Positions 25,155 through 33,500 of a DNA stretch of 64,000 bases are shown piece by piece; the first letter of the stretch is position 1, and each line of letters starts with the position of its first letter. The stretch covers positions 496,001-560,000 of the forward strand of contig JAAHFU020000003.1 of the NCBI GenBank assembly GCA_010672825.2, in the 5' to 3' direction. The stretch is from Leptolyngbya sp. SIO1E4. GTDB taxonomy: Bacteria; Cyanobacteriota; Cyanobacteriia; Phormidesmidales; Phormidesmidaceae. The notes beneath the pieces are model-generated. The model had not been told where the DNA came from. It did no database searches and worked only from the letters and a program-made list of their open reading frames with translations. The translations under genes and the position numbers were made by a program.

Positions 25155-26684
25155 TTGAAACTTGCCTTCCTAAAAAAGCGCTTGTTTGCACCGCTATATG
25201 CGAGTTTTACGGTGCTAGCTTTGCTTTTGTTAGCTCAGGAAGGTCTGAGTCTCGGGGTCGGCATTTTGAAACAGCGCGCCGTTGATAAGGTCACCAAAAC
25301 TTTCGAAATCAAACGCGAAAGTGAGAGACTCTTAAAAGCAGCATTAGAAGAGAAAGTTGCCTTGAGAGGCTATTTTTTGAGCCAGAATGATGAATTTTTA
25401 ATTCAGTATCAGCTGGGGAAACACACCTTTCATAGTAGCTTCAGTCGGCTATCTGAACTCTTAGAAAATGAACCCTATCAACAAAAGAATCTAGACACGA
25501 TAAAAACGTTTCATGACCAGTGGGAAAATCAATTTGTTCAACCGGTTCTAGAAGGCTCTTTAGATGCTGAGACCTTACTCCAACAAGGCTCACTAGATAT
25601 CCTAAGGGAAACGGTTGACAGCATTATTACTTATGAAAGAATCCTGCTACACGGGCAAAATGAGCGGCTTAGATATTTAGATCGATTAAATCAATTCAGT
25701 TTTATGCTAATCGGTCTGAGTATTGGGGTGATTATTATCGGTAGCGGACTCAACTTCGTATTGCTGCGTCGTCGAGTCGTCTCTCCCATTCAGCACCTCA
25801 TGAAGGTCGGACACGCCTGGAAAAATGGGCAGCTAGCAGTTCAAATTAATCATGTATCAGAGGATGAAATGGGACGCCTGGCTGTCATCCTCAATGGCAT
25901 GGCCAGGGATATTCGAGGGCGTCAGGAGAAAACTCAACAGCGCAATCAGCAGCTAGAAGACTTAATCAGTACCCTTTCCCATGACTTGCGCACGCCATTA
26001 CTGGCCAATCGCTGTGCCTTAAGCGCGATTGTCGGGGAGGCCTTTGGGCCAGTGAGTGATGGGCTCAAAGGGCTTTTAGAAGAATATCGAGACGCGAATG
26101 ATAATCTCATCAAGTTAGTCGAAACTCTGCTCGACATTAGCCGTTATGAAGCGGGGGGGCACATCTTAAATCCAGAGCCGCTGAACTGGCACACCCTTTG
26201 CGATCGCGTCGTCACCTGGGTACAAAACAGTTCTCAATGTAAATGCTCATTTCAAGTTTGTATTAAACCCGACTTACCCACCGTTAAGGGAGATGCCATT
26301 GAGATTCAGCGGGTCTTACAAAATTTAGTAGATAATGCCGTGCGGTTAAATGAACCCGGCAAGCAAGTCTTGATCCAAGTGACCTCAGCGGATCCAGCCC
26401 AGGTTCAGATTGCGGTTCAAGATCAAGGACCAGGGCTTAAAGACCAAGAGGTCAATCGTTTGTTCTATCGATTTTCACAAGGGGCGGGGCGGCAAGGTAG
26501 AGCAGGACTAGGGTTATATCTATGTCGTCAAATTATTGAGGCCCATGGGGGCAAAATCTGGGTTGAGAGTACCCTGGGGCAAGGCGCTACGTTCTGGTTT
26601 ACGCTGCCAGCTGATGGTGCTGAAAAGCACCCTGTTCTTGCCATTGCAGCCACTCGCTTAAGTCGTCAAAATCAGTATGTCTGA
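25155..26684 (+). CDS. membrane sensor histidine kinase (CHASE3-HAMP-HisKA-HATPase)
   Basis: 509 residues from TTG 25155; TTG 25182 and GTG 25212 are alternatives. Membrane helix 1 is in FTVLALLLLAQEG. A ~165-residue extracytoplasmic helical CHASE3-like sensor follows (VALRGYFLSQNDEFLIQY). Helix 2 is FMLIGLSIGVIIIGSGLNFV, then HAMP (RRRVVSPIQHLMKVG). HisKA phosphoacceptor His276 is in STLSHDLRTPL, the N box in LQNLVDNAVRLNE and the G boxes in DQGPGL and GRAGLGLYL. It overlaps the response regulator gene by 8 bp, a tight two-component operon. The signal is unknown. Confidence 0.92.
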   Translation: MKLAFLKKRLFAPLYASFTVLALLLLAQEGLSLGVGILKQRAVDKVTKTFEIKRESERLLKAALEEKVALRGYFLSQNDEFLIQYQLGKHTFHSSFSRLSELLENEPYQQKNLDTIKTFHDQWENQFVQPVLEGSLDAETLLQQGSLDILRETVDSIITYERILLHGQNERLRYLDRLNQFSFMLIGLSIGVIIIGSGLNFVLLRRRVVSPIQHLMKVGHAWKNGQLAVQINHVSEDEMGRLAVILNGMARDIRGRQEKTQQRNQQLEDLISTLSHDLRTPLLANRCALSAIVGEAFGPVSDGLKGLLEEYRDANDNLIKLVETLLDISRYEAGGHILNPEPLNWHTLCDRVVTWVQNSSQCKCSFQVCIKPDLPTVKGDAIEIQRVLQNLVDNAVRLNEPGKQVLIQVTSADPAQVQIAVQDQGPGLKDQEVNRLFYRFSQGAGRQGRAGLGLYLCRQIIEAHGGKIWVESTLGQGATFWFTLPADGAEKHPVLAIAATRLSRQNQYV

Positions 26685-27366
26685 GTCAACCAACCCGCTC
26701 CCAATCCGTATCTTCCTGGTAGAAGACCATGCTCTGATGCGACGGGGCCTGCAGGGGCAGTTTAGCTTAGAGCCTGATTTTGAAGTCATCGGGGAAGCCG
26801 AAAATGGGCAACAGGCCATTGATTTAGCAACTCAGCTCAACCCTGACATTATTTTGATGGATATTGAGCTGCCCATCATCGATGGGATTTCAGCCACACA
26901 GCAGATTAAAGGCACCTGTCCAGATATTCGCGTATTGGCGCTGAGTGCTTTTGGCAAAGATAATCAGGTGGTGGGTATGCTAGCAGCTGGCGCTGATGGT
27001 TACTGCCTTAAAAGTATTGAATGGCCGCAATTATTGGCAGTGATTCGCTTAATTCAAGGGGGAGGGACGTATTTAGATCCTCAAATTGCTCACAAGCTTG
27101 CCTCAATGTTGAAATCGACAAGCACTACCGCTCCCCCTAACGAGCCCTTGACGCCTTCAGCAAAGCCGATGGTCTCCGTCCTGACCCGGCGAGAGCGGGA
27201 AGTCTTGCAGCTGATTAGTGAAGGGCTTTCAAATCAGGAAATTGCCGATCAGCTATACCTCTCCCTTGGGACGATAAAGGCTTACGTGCGGATGGTTCTA
27301 AACAAACTCAGCGTCCATGATCGGGTGCAGGCAGCCGCTAAGGCTGTTCGTGAGGGCTTAATTTGA
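26677..27366 (+). CDS. NarL/FixJ-family response regulator
   Basis: 229 residues. The receiver domain has the acidic pair in FLVEDHALMRRG, phospho-Asp62 (IILMDIELPI), Ser in LALSAFGKD and Lys in GYCLKS. The C-terminal LuxR-type helix-turn-helix is LTRREREVLQLISEGLSNQE with IADQLYLSLGTIKAYVRMVL. Its start overlaps the kinase gene, so translational coupling and a cognate pair are expected. Targets unknown. The 1.1 kb downstream is non-coding. Confidence 0.95.
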   Translation: MSESTNPLPIRIFLVEDHALMRRGLQGQFSLEPDFEVIGEAENGQQAIDLATQLNPDIILMDIELPIIDGISATQQIKGTCPDIRVLALSAFGKDNQVVGMLAAGADGYCLKSIEWPQLLAVIRLIQGGGTYLDPQIAHKLASMLKSTSTTAPPNEPLTPSAKPMVSVLTRREREVLQLISEGLSNQEIADQLYLSLGTIKAYVRMVLNKLSVHDRVQAAAKAVREGLI

Positions 27367-27557
27367 CGACTTAGCGAGACAGCTTAGAGTCAGCTATCCA
27401 ACTGGATATCCAGTAGACAGTGTTCGGATGCGCCCCTTTCATCCGTAGAAATAACCAGTGGATAGTAGCAAACATTTGATTTCCTAAGTCACACTAAAAA
27501 AGCTTGTGAGCATCTCAAGACGATGCTTTAGAGCAATCCATTAGAAGAGGGGAATGG

Positions 27558-27779
27558 ATGGATGTCAGGCGGTCGGCTATCGGGCCACTGGCTTTAGTCC
27601 TAGCGTCAGTCAGTAAATTGGCTACATCGATGCCAACAGCGCAGCTTCAATCAAAAATCCTGCCTGAGTTAAGACTATTGCTTTAGATGCCCCAGTTGTT
27701 TGAGCAAGCGTTGTGAGTGTTCAAGCAGTTTAGGGTGATGTTGTGGTTGCGGTTTTGGGGCCTGTACACACAGTTATGA
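27558..27779 (+). pseudogene. decayed open frame, possible transposase or small-gene fossil
   Basis: From ATG 27558, with a good ribosome site GAGGGG (27546-27551), the frame reads MDVRRSAIGPLALVLASVSK, LATSMPTAQLQSKILPELRL, LL then TAG, and continues MPQLFEQAL, TGA, VFKQFRVMLWLRFWGLYTQL and TGA. The read-through sequence looks protein-like on both sides of two stops, which suggests a dead gene. The first 42 codons could still be a small protein. Family not recognised. Confidence 0.4.
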
Positions 27780-28005
27780 CATCAGGCGTCAGCAGCAGAA
27801 ACGATGAGTAGGCTATTTGGCTACGATAACGACGTAGTTTTGTCTAAGCTCGCGAAGGCTGCTGAGGAGTCGTCTTGTCTCATGCAAGGCATTAGCCATT
27901 TCCCAATGAGATAAGGGATGAAAGCGGAGTTCATTCTAGGACATCAAAAAGGTGAAGCTAGTGAACTTCTACTTAGTTTTTGCCATTTGGCAATGTTACA
28001 CAATT

Positions 28006-28047
28006 CAGCTAAACGATACTGTTTTATACTGAGTTTAGCTGGTTTTT
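28006..28047 (+). terminator. hairpin with T-run in non-coding region
   Basis: CAGCTAAAC (28006-28014) pairs perfectly with GTTTAGCTG (28033-28041), loop 18 nt, followed by GTTTTTAG. It has the shape of an intrinsic terminator although no gene ends within 600 bp upstream. Confidence 0.55.
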
Positions 28048-28166
28048 AGAAACGTTCTACTTTTTGACTAGTCAATTTAAAGTGCTGTATTTACAAGACA
28101 AATCACAAAAAACATTGGTACAGTGGGGCAGGTGTTTACCCAGTGCCATTTCGTTACTGATGTTTT

Positions 28167-28218
28167 TTTGAGTACTAAGCAGAAGGCTTAGTGCTAAGCG
28201 AATAGCTTAGTACTAAAC
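28167..28218 (+). promoter_or_regulatory. three 19-bp-phased GCTTAGTACTAAGC palindromes
   Basis: Units TTTGAGTACTAAGC (28167), GCTTAGTGCTAAGC (28186) and GCTTAGTACTAAAC (28205) occur every 19 bp. The consensus is a 14-bp perfect palindrome. They lie 265-316 bp upstream of the small XRE regulator gene. The regular spacing suggests cooperative protein binding (operator or iteron-like array). Confidence 0.6.
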
Positions 28219-28482
28219 AAGGCTTCAGTTTTAAGATAGGCACTATTTGCCTTGAAAGGGATGTCAGGCCGTCTTCTGAAAGTTGCAATCTGACTTTAAT
28301 GACTTGTCTGTATAAAATGATTCGCCATTACGCTTTAGAAATCGTCTTTAAGGCAATCTCAAAAACCTCGCCATCAATACTTTTAAGGGAGTTTTCGAGA
28401 TTGCGCACTCGGTCTTAATTCATCTTTGGGAGTCAGGCTATCGCTGACTCTCTAGCAGGCAATCAATCAAGAAGGGTTCAAG

Positions 28483-28722
28483 ATGTCAGGCAATAGCCTA
28501 GGAAGGTCAAAAGGTGAGTCACTCCTGAGACAGTTGCGCGAAGGTTTAATGTTAACCCAGGAGCAATTAGCCCGTCAGTGCGGTATTCCTTTACGGACCT
28601 ATGTCCGCTGGGAGACAGGAGAGGCCACGCCACGACCAACAATTGTCCAGATCAAGGCGCTGTGTCGTGAGTTAAAAGTTGCCATTGAAGAACTGCCAGA
28701 TGACTTCGGGCCCGTGTCTTAA
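28483..28722 (+). CDS. small XRE-family helix-turn-helix regulator
   Basis: 79 residues, almost all one Cro/C1-type HTH: LLRQLREGLMLTQEQLARQC then GIPLRTYVRWETGEATPRPT. AGAAGGG (28469-28475) precedes the ATG. No second domain, so it acts as a simple DNA-binding protein, possibly controlling its own upstream array at 28167-28218. A hairpin follows the gene at 28751. Confidence 0.85.
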   Translation: MSGNSLGRSKGESLLRQLREGLMLTQEQLARQCGIPLRTYVRWETGEATPRPTIVQIKALCRELKVAIEELPDDFGPVS

Positions 28723-28750
28723 GTCGGCCGGTTGATGGCTTTGCAGGGCT

Positions 28751-28800
28751 AAACCTCTGGGGATATGACTAGGGTTACCCAGCTAGCGCCTCAGAGGTTT
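28751..28800 (+). terminator. inverted repeat after XRE gene
   Basis: AAACCTCTG (28751-28759) and CAGAGGTTT (28792-28800), a perfect 9-bp stem 28 nt after the stop codon, with a 32-nt loop that may pair further. No strong U-tract. Confidence 0.5.
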
Positions 28801-28864
28801 CATGATGAGCCGCTATTTTCAGGCAAGCGAATTTTGATGAAGCGTAGATCTTGATTAACCCTGA

Positions 28865-29743
28865 TTAGGAGAGCGCTAACTCTTTGATGCGCACAGACAC
28901 TACGGCCTGGCGAATCGCTGGACGAAATTTTTCGACGTAGGCAGGCCAACCAATGACCATGGGTTGTCGGTGGCTTAATGTCTGGGGATAAACGCTGTTC
29001 GTATCGAACTGAATAGGGTTGCCATCTAAGTCACAGCAGACGAGCCCTGCAGCTTTGGCTAGAGCCAGGGGGCCGGTGGTATCCCAGAGCTTGACGCGGC
29101 CATTGAGATACACATAGAGCCCGGCTTGCCCCTTAATCACTTCTAGAACTTTAAGGCCAAAGCTCCCCAGGGAATAAAACTTGAGATCTGGAATCTGCTG
29201 GGCGATCGCTGCTCCGAAACGGCGTTGGTCGCGATCTCCTAACAGCAGGGTAAGGGTATCTCCATCTTCACCCCCTGGATCACGGGGTTCAAGGGGAATC
29301 GTTTGCCTATTCCCGTCTTGTTGAAACAGGCCCCAATCTGGCCCGCCCCAATACAGTCGATCTTGAGCGGGGGCATGCACCCAACCCGCTTGGGGCTGGC
29401 TGGCGGCTAACAACCCCACCATGACAGCGTAATTTTGTCCCCGATGAATAAACTCTTCCGTCCCATCGATCGGGTCGATGAACCAGAGCCGCTGGTGTGT
29501 GGCCAAAAATTCGGCAGTGGAAACTTGGTTTTCTTCGGTGACAATACCATCCTCTGGGAAGAGGGTCGCAAAGGTCTCGGATAGATAATGATCTAGGGCC
29601 TGATCAACGGTGGTGACATAGTCTTCGTAACCTTTTTCGAAAACTTCAAAGGCCCCGGAGGCGGCTTGCCGTGCCTGTTGCCCACACTGCAACAGGGTTT
29701 GTAAAATGGCTGCGTTTTCGTTGGCAGACAGCAGGGGCATCAT
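28865..29743 (-). CDS. cysQ: inositol-monophosphatase-family phosphatase, CysQ-like
   Basis: 292 residues from ATG 29743; the frame is open to 29794 but the extra residues are unlike the family. Signatures of Mg-dependent, Li-sensitive phosphatases are clear: VTEENQV (metal Glu), WFIDPIDGTEEFIHRG (metal Asp cluster) and KLWDTTGPLALAKAAG. Among these the DGTEEF form fits 3'(2'),5'-bisphosphate nucleotidase CysQ, which recycles PAP from sulfate assimilation. The neighbours do not bear on sulfur metabolism, so an inositol- or fructose-phosphatase role cannot be excluded. Confidence 0.8.
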   Translation of the reverse strand: MMPLLSANENAAILQTLLQCGQQARQAASGAFEVFEKGYEDYVTTVDQALDHYLSETFATLFPEDGIVTEENQVSTAEFLATHQRLWFIDPIDGTEEFIHRGQNYAVMVGLLAASQPQAGWVHAPAQDRLYWGGPDWGLFQQDGNRQTIPLEPRDPGGEDGDTLTLLLGDRDQRRFGAAIAQQIPDLKFYSLGSFGLKVLEVIKGQAGLYVYLNGRVKLWDTTGPLALAKAAGLVCCDLDGNPIQFDTNSVYPQTLSHRQPMVIGWPAYVEKFRPAIRQAVVSVRIKELALS

Positions 29744-29952
29744 AGGGAGAACTCGTTGTAGCGTCACAGTTAGGACAGTGCCAGTGTGACACAAGGTGCC
29801 TGTGGGAAGAGCTTCAATTTGCCAGCCTTCGCTGCTTAGAGATCCCGCACTGTGCCATCAAAATTCGCACGATGGCTCACTTAATTTCGTAAAGTTTCTT
29901 AAACTATGGATACACCTGAACATTGTTCAACCGTTAATGCCACTGTCTTGCT

Positions 29953-30450
29953 ATGACATCCTCTTCTACCCGCGATCGCACCCCTCTGCCAGACACCACA
30001 CCGTCTTCCCAACGCTGGAAAATTAAGCTGCTTTACGATGGCGCCTGCCCCCTCTGCCTGCACGAAGTGAACTTTTTGAGAAAGAAGGATGCAGGCCGTG
30101 GGCTGGTCAGCTTTGTGGATATTGCTGAGGATGACTATACCCCGGCTGAGCATGGTGGTGTAGCGTTTGCCACAGCGATGGGACGTATCCACGCCGTTTT
30201 ACCGGATGGCACCGTCATTAAGAATGTAGAGGTCTTCCGGCGGATTTATAGCATCCTCGGTATTGGGTGGATTTATGCCCCCACTAGATGGCCCGTGCTA
30301 GGCCCTATTGTTGATAAGCTATACGACATTTGGGCCGACTGGCGGCTCAAAATTACTGGACGCCCAGATCTTGAAACGTTGGTTGCCCAGCGCCAGCAGC
30401 GATTAACCTGCGATGTGGCAGGGCGTTGTCGCCCCGTTGAGAAGGATTAG
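29953..30450 (+). CDS. DCC/DUF393-family putative thiol-disulfide oxidoreductase
   Basis: 165 residues. Begins with a disordered Ser/Pro tail, then KLLYDGACPLCLHEVNFLRK, the DGxCPLC signature of the DUF393 (DCC) family, related to thioredoxin-like folds. Downstream features IHAVLPDGTVIKNVEVFRRI and YSILGIGWIYAPTRWPVLGP are also typical. Enzymatic activity of the family is not well shown. It is convergent with the 1711-residue lyase-like gene, with a perfect palindrome between them. Confidence 0.88.
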   Translation: MTSSSTRDRTPLPDTTPSSQRWKIKLLYDGACPLCLHEVNFLRKKDAGRGLVSFVDIAEDDYTPAEHGGVAFATAMGRIHAVLPDGTVIKNVEVFRRIYSILGIGWIYAPTRWPVLGPIVDKLYDIWADWRLKITGRPDLETLVAQRQQRLTCDVAGRCRPVEKD

Positions 30451-30460
30451 GACGGAGGGG

Positions 30461-30496
30461 AGGAAGGAACACAGCCAATTGGCTGTGTTCCTTCCT
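30461..30496. terminator. 36-bp perfect palindrome between convergent genes
   Basis: Arm AGGAAGGAACACAGCCAA (30461-30478) and its exact complement (30479-30496). It lies between the convergent DCC gene and the lyase-like gene, so a bidirectional terminator is likely. A degenerate 15-bp tandem (CTGTTCTTACCTGG, CTGTTCTTACTTGT) follows at 30499-30530. Confidence 0.75.
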
Positions 30497-30550
30497 GACT
30501 GTTCTTACCTGGCTGTTCTTACTTGTTAACGTCGTGCGCCGATCGTAGCT

Positions 30551-33500
30551 TCAACCCACCACCTGGATTTGCTGGGCCGTGATGAGCGGTGCTCCTGTGA
30601 GGGTGGCGATCGCAACTGCTCCTTGAGCCCCAGTGCCATCTGGATCAAAACTCAAAACGCCATCACTATAGAGAACGTTAGCACTGGTGCCGACAGGATT
30701 AGACCCTAGGATGAATGTGCCGGTTGAGGCGGCTTCTCCCACCTGCAGTGGGGTTCCTGCCACTAACCCACCGCCGAACCCACCGGCAGAGAGTTGAATG
30801 ACATCGTCTACTGTCCAGTCAGTGATGGTGTCGCCTCCCTCAGCGGCTGTGTTGTACACAAACACATCAGGCGCACGACCGCTGGTGAGCAGATCTTGGT
30901 CTGCACTCCCCATCGGCGTATTGTGTTCAGCGCTGCCCACGGGGGAATCGCTGTCTCCGGTGCCCATGAGGGGTGTGAGAGCTGCAGTCGATTCTTGGAT
31001 GATGCGATCGCTGGCCGGGTCATAGTAAACACGGGCGTTGCCTACCGTGAGCACCGTCTCTAGACCGGTGCCGATGCTCTCTGCAACTGGAGCCGTCCCT
31101 GTGCCCACAACCATCACGGTCCAAATGTTGGCATCGGTCCCCTGGGTGATCACCTGTAGCGGGTCACTGGCCAAGATCGTCGCATCCGACGGTTCTAGGA
31201 TCCAACCTTTGAGATAGCTGTCCTGCTTGCCTTCTAGCAAGAAGGTTGGGATCCCATTGTCATTGCCCGCTGTGGCCACAATGCCGCCATCGTCAGTAGC
31301 CAGGCCCAGATTGAGCTGCCAGGTATAGATATTACTGTCGGTATCTTGAATCTGATCCAGTGTGGATAGCAATGCCGTACCCGCATCACCCGAGTAATCA
31401 ACCCAGACATGGCGATCGACCTCATCGATGCCTAATCCGTCATAGGTAGTGCCCCCATCCACAATCACATACCCCCCATGGGGCGTCTCTTCGAAAAATT
31501 CCGGGGCACCTGTGGAACGACTCTCCCCAACCTGTCCATTCACCAATAGGGTGCTATAGCCTGAGTTTTCATTGGCGGTGCCGGGGCCACCGATGTAACG
31601 GGTACCGTAGGCAAACAAGTCGAGGGCAAAAGCATCCGCCGTATTCCACGATCGCGGGTGGGACTCAAAGTCACCACCGACGGAGATCAAGATGTCGTTC
31701 GCGTCTTGCCAGCGATCGCGAAAATAGTAGGCACCTTTTTCAGCATCCGCTAAGACCGGGCTAAAGACGCCGCTAGGGTTTAAGGGCTGACTATCTACGG
31801 GATAGTAAATCAGCGCCCAGGTGCTGCCAGCCCGGCGATTATCAAACTTCTGGGCATCGGGAGCGGGGTTTTCGGTGCCCCGATGCAAATCATAGAAGTA
31901 TTGGTAATAGGGCAAGACGTCAGCAGGCACCGCGTTAAGGAGGGCGCTGGTAAACCCTTCATTATCGATATCGTGATTACCAACCCCAAACTGCAGGGAG
32001 GACTGTTCTGCATCGAACGCTCCGGCATAGAAGGGCAGTTGCCAAAACTGCACTGCATTGAACGCCTGATCCAGGCTGGTGTCACCAACACTTTGCAGGG
32101 CAAAGACCGCAGGCAGTAAAAAGCCCCCACCATACCCGAGATAGCCATTGCCTTCTTGGGTCCATCCGGTAGGCCCGTAGCCAGATTGCAAATGCTCTCC
32201 TAGCCAGCCCTTGATCTGGACAAATCGGTCTGCTCGCTGGGTTTCTTGCTGAGCTGCGAGCATCATGACCACCTCAGCGCCCCGGCTCACCGCCACCCAG
32301 TTGGAGGCCCTCGGTGCAGCATAGTTGGGATGGCTGTAGCTGGGCCAGGCATCGAGGGCGGTGGTGATCTTGTCTAAGATGTAATCTTGTTGCTCGGTGC
32401 TCCAGCCACTTTTAGCCCAGTCATAGGCGATCGCAAATCCCATACCGGTAGCCGCTCGGGCTAACCCGTTGCCCCCCTCAGGCCGCCGATTGTCAGGGTC
32501 AGGGTCGGCATGAATAGCATAGAGGGCGTCAAAAGCAATGTCGGCATATCGAGTTTGGCCCGTTACCTGGTACAGCAGTGCCGCTTCGCGAGCCAACCAG
32601 GCCCGAGCGTAGTTCCAGTTGCCATCGTCCAGAGTTTCATCGTAGACTCGCCAATCGTTCTGATCCACCCGAGCCTGCATCGCCCCGAAAACCGCTTGGT
32701 GATGAGAACCATCGACCTGAATGGCCCCCCGAATTTCATCTAAGGACGCTGCTGTTAAGAACAATCGAGGTTCCGCAGGGGGTGAGCCAGAATCTAGCCA
32801 GGGTACGTAGTTGGCCTCTAGCTGGAACTGTAGACGGGATCCCGCATTTTGCGCTTGAGGGTTGAAGGTGGGCCAGTCAAACGTGGTTGATCCCGTGAGT
32901 TCAAAGGGTTCGCTGAAAGTTGAGCTAGCTACATACAGCTTGGTCCAGGTATCTTGCCCAGCCATACCCTCAGCGATCGCACGGTAGGTCGCTGTATCAA
33001 TGTCATATCCGTTCAGGGTTTTTAGGCTCAGTTGAGCCTGGGTTCCCTCGGCCACCTGGCTGGTGTCGCGGCTATCGACCCGGGCCTTAATCTCAAGACC
33101 ATTGACAGGAGTATCTACCATGTCATAGCTCAAGGTTTCAAACGGTGCCTGGTCAAGGAGGCCGTCAAATAGGGTAAAGGTAGCGATATCTCCATCCCAG
33201 TTCAGACGCCAGTCATAGACTTTTTCATCTTGCCAGAGCCACTGGGCCGAGTTTGGCGATGTGCCGTTCGATCCATCCTCCGACAAAAACAGTTCTGCAC
33301 TGCTGCCACCAATGGTACCCTCCACCTTCCAGAGTTCTGTCAGGTCATCGCCGAAGGCATCCACTAAGGTGAGCTGTGGCTCCTCACTGTTGGGAGGGGC
33401 ATCATTGTCGAGAATCTCGACAGTGGCCTGGGTAAGAGCACCGGCCACATCACTGGTGAGGGAGAGAGAAAAGCGCTCCGTGCCTTCCCCGATAGCATCA

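Larger units (their letters stand above)
27367..28482. other. 1.1-kb largely non-coding region rich in dyads
   Basis: Apart from the decayed frame at 27558-27779 there is no gene. Notable: palindrome TTGCCATTTGGCAA (27980-27993); hairpin CAGCTAAAC/GTTTAGCTG (28006-28041) followed by GTTTTTA; and three phased palindromes at 28167-28218. AT content rises towards the XRE gene. The combination is consistent with a terminated small RNA or long leader plus operator array, but that is inference. Confidence 0.45.
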
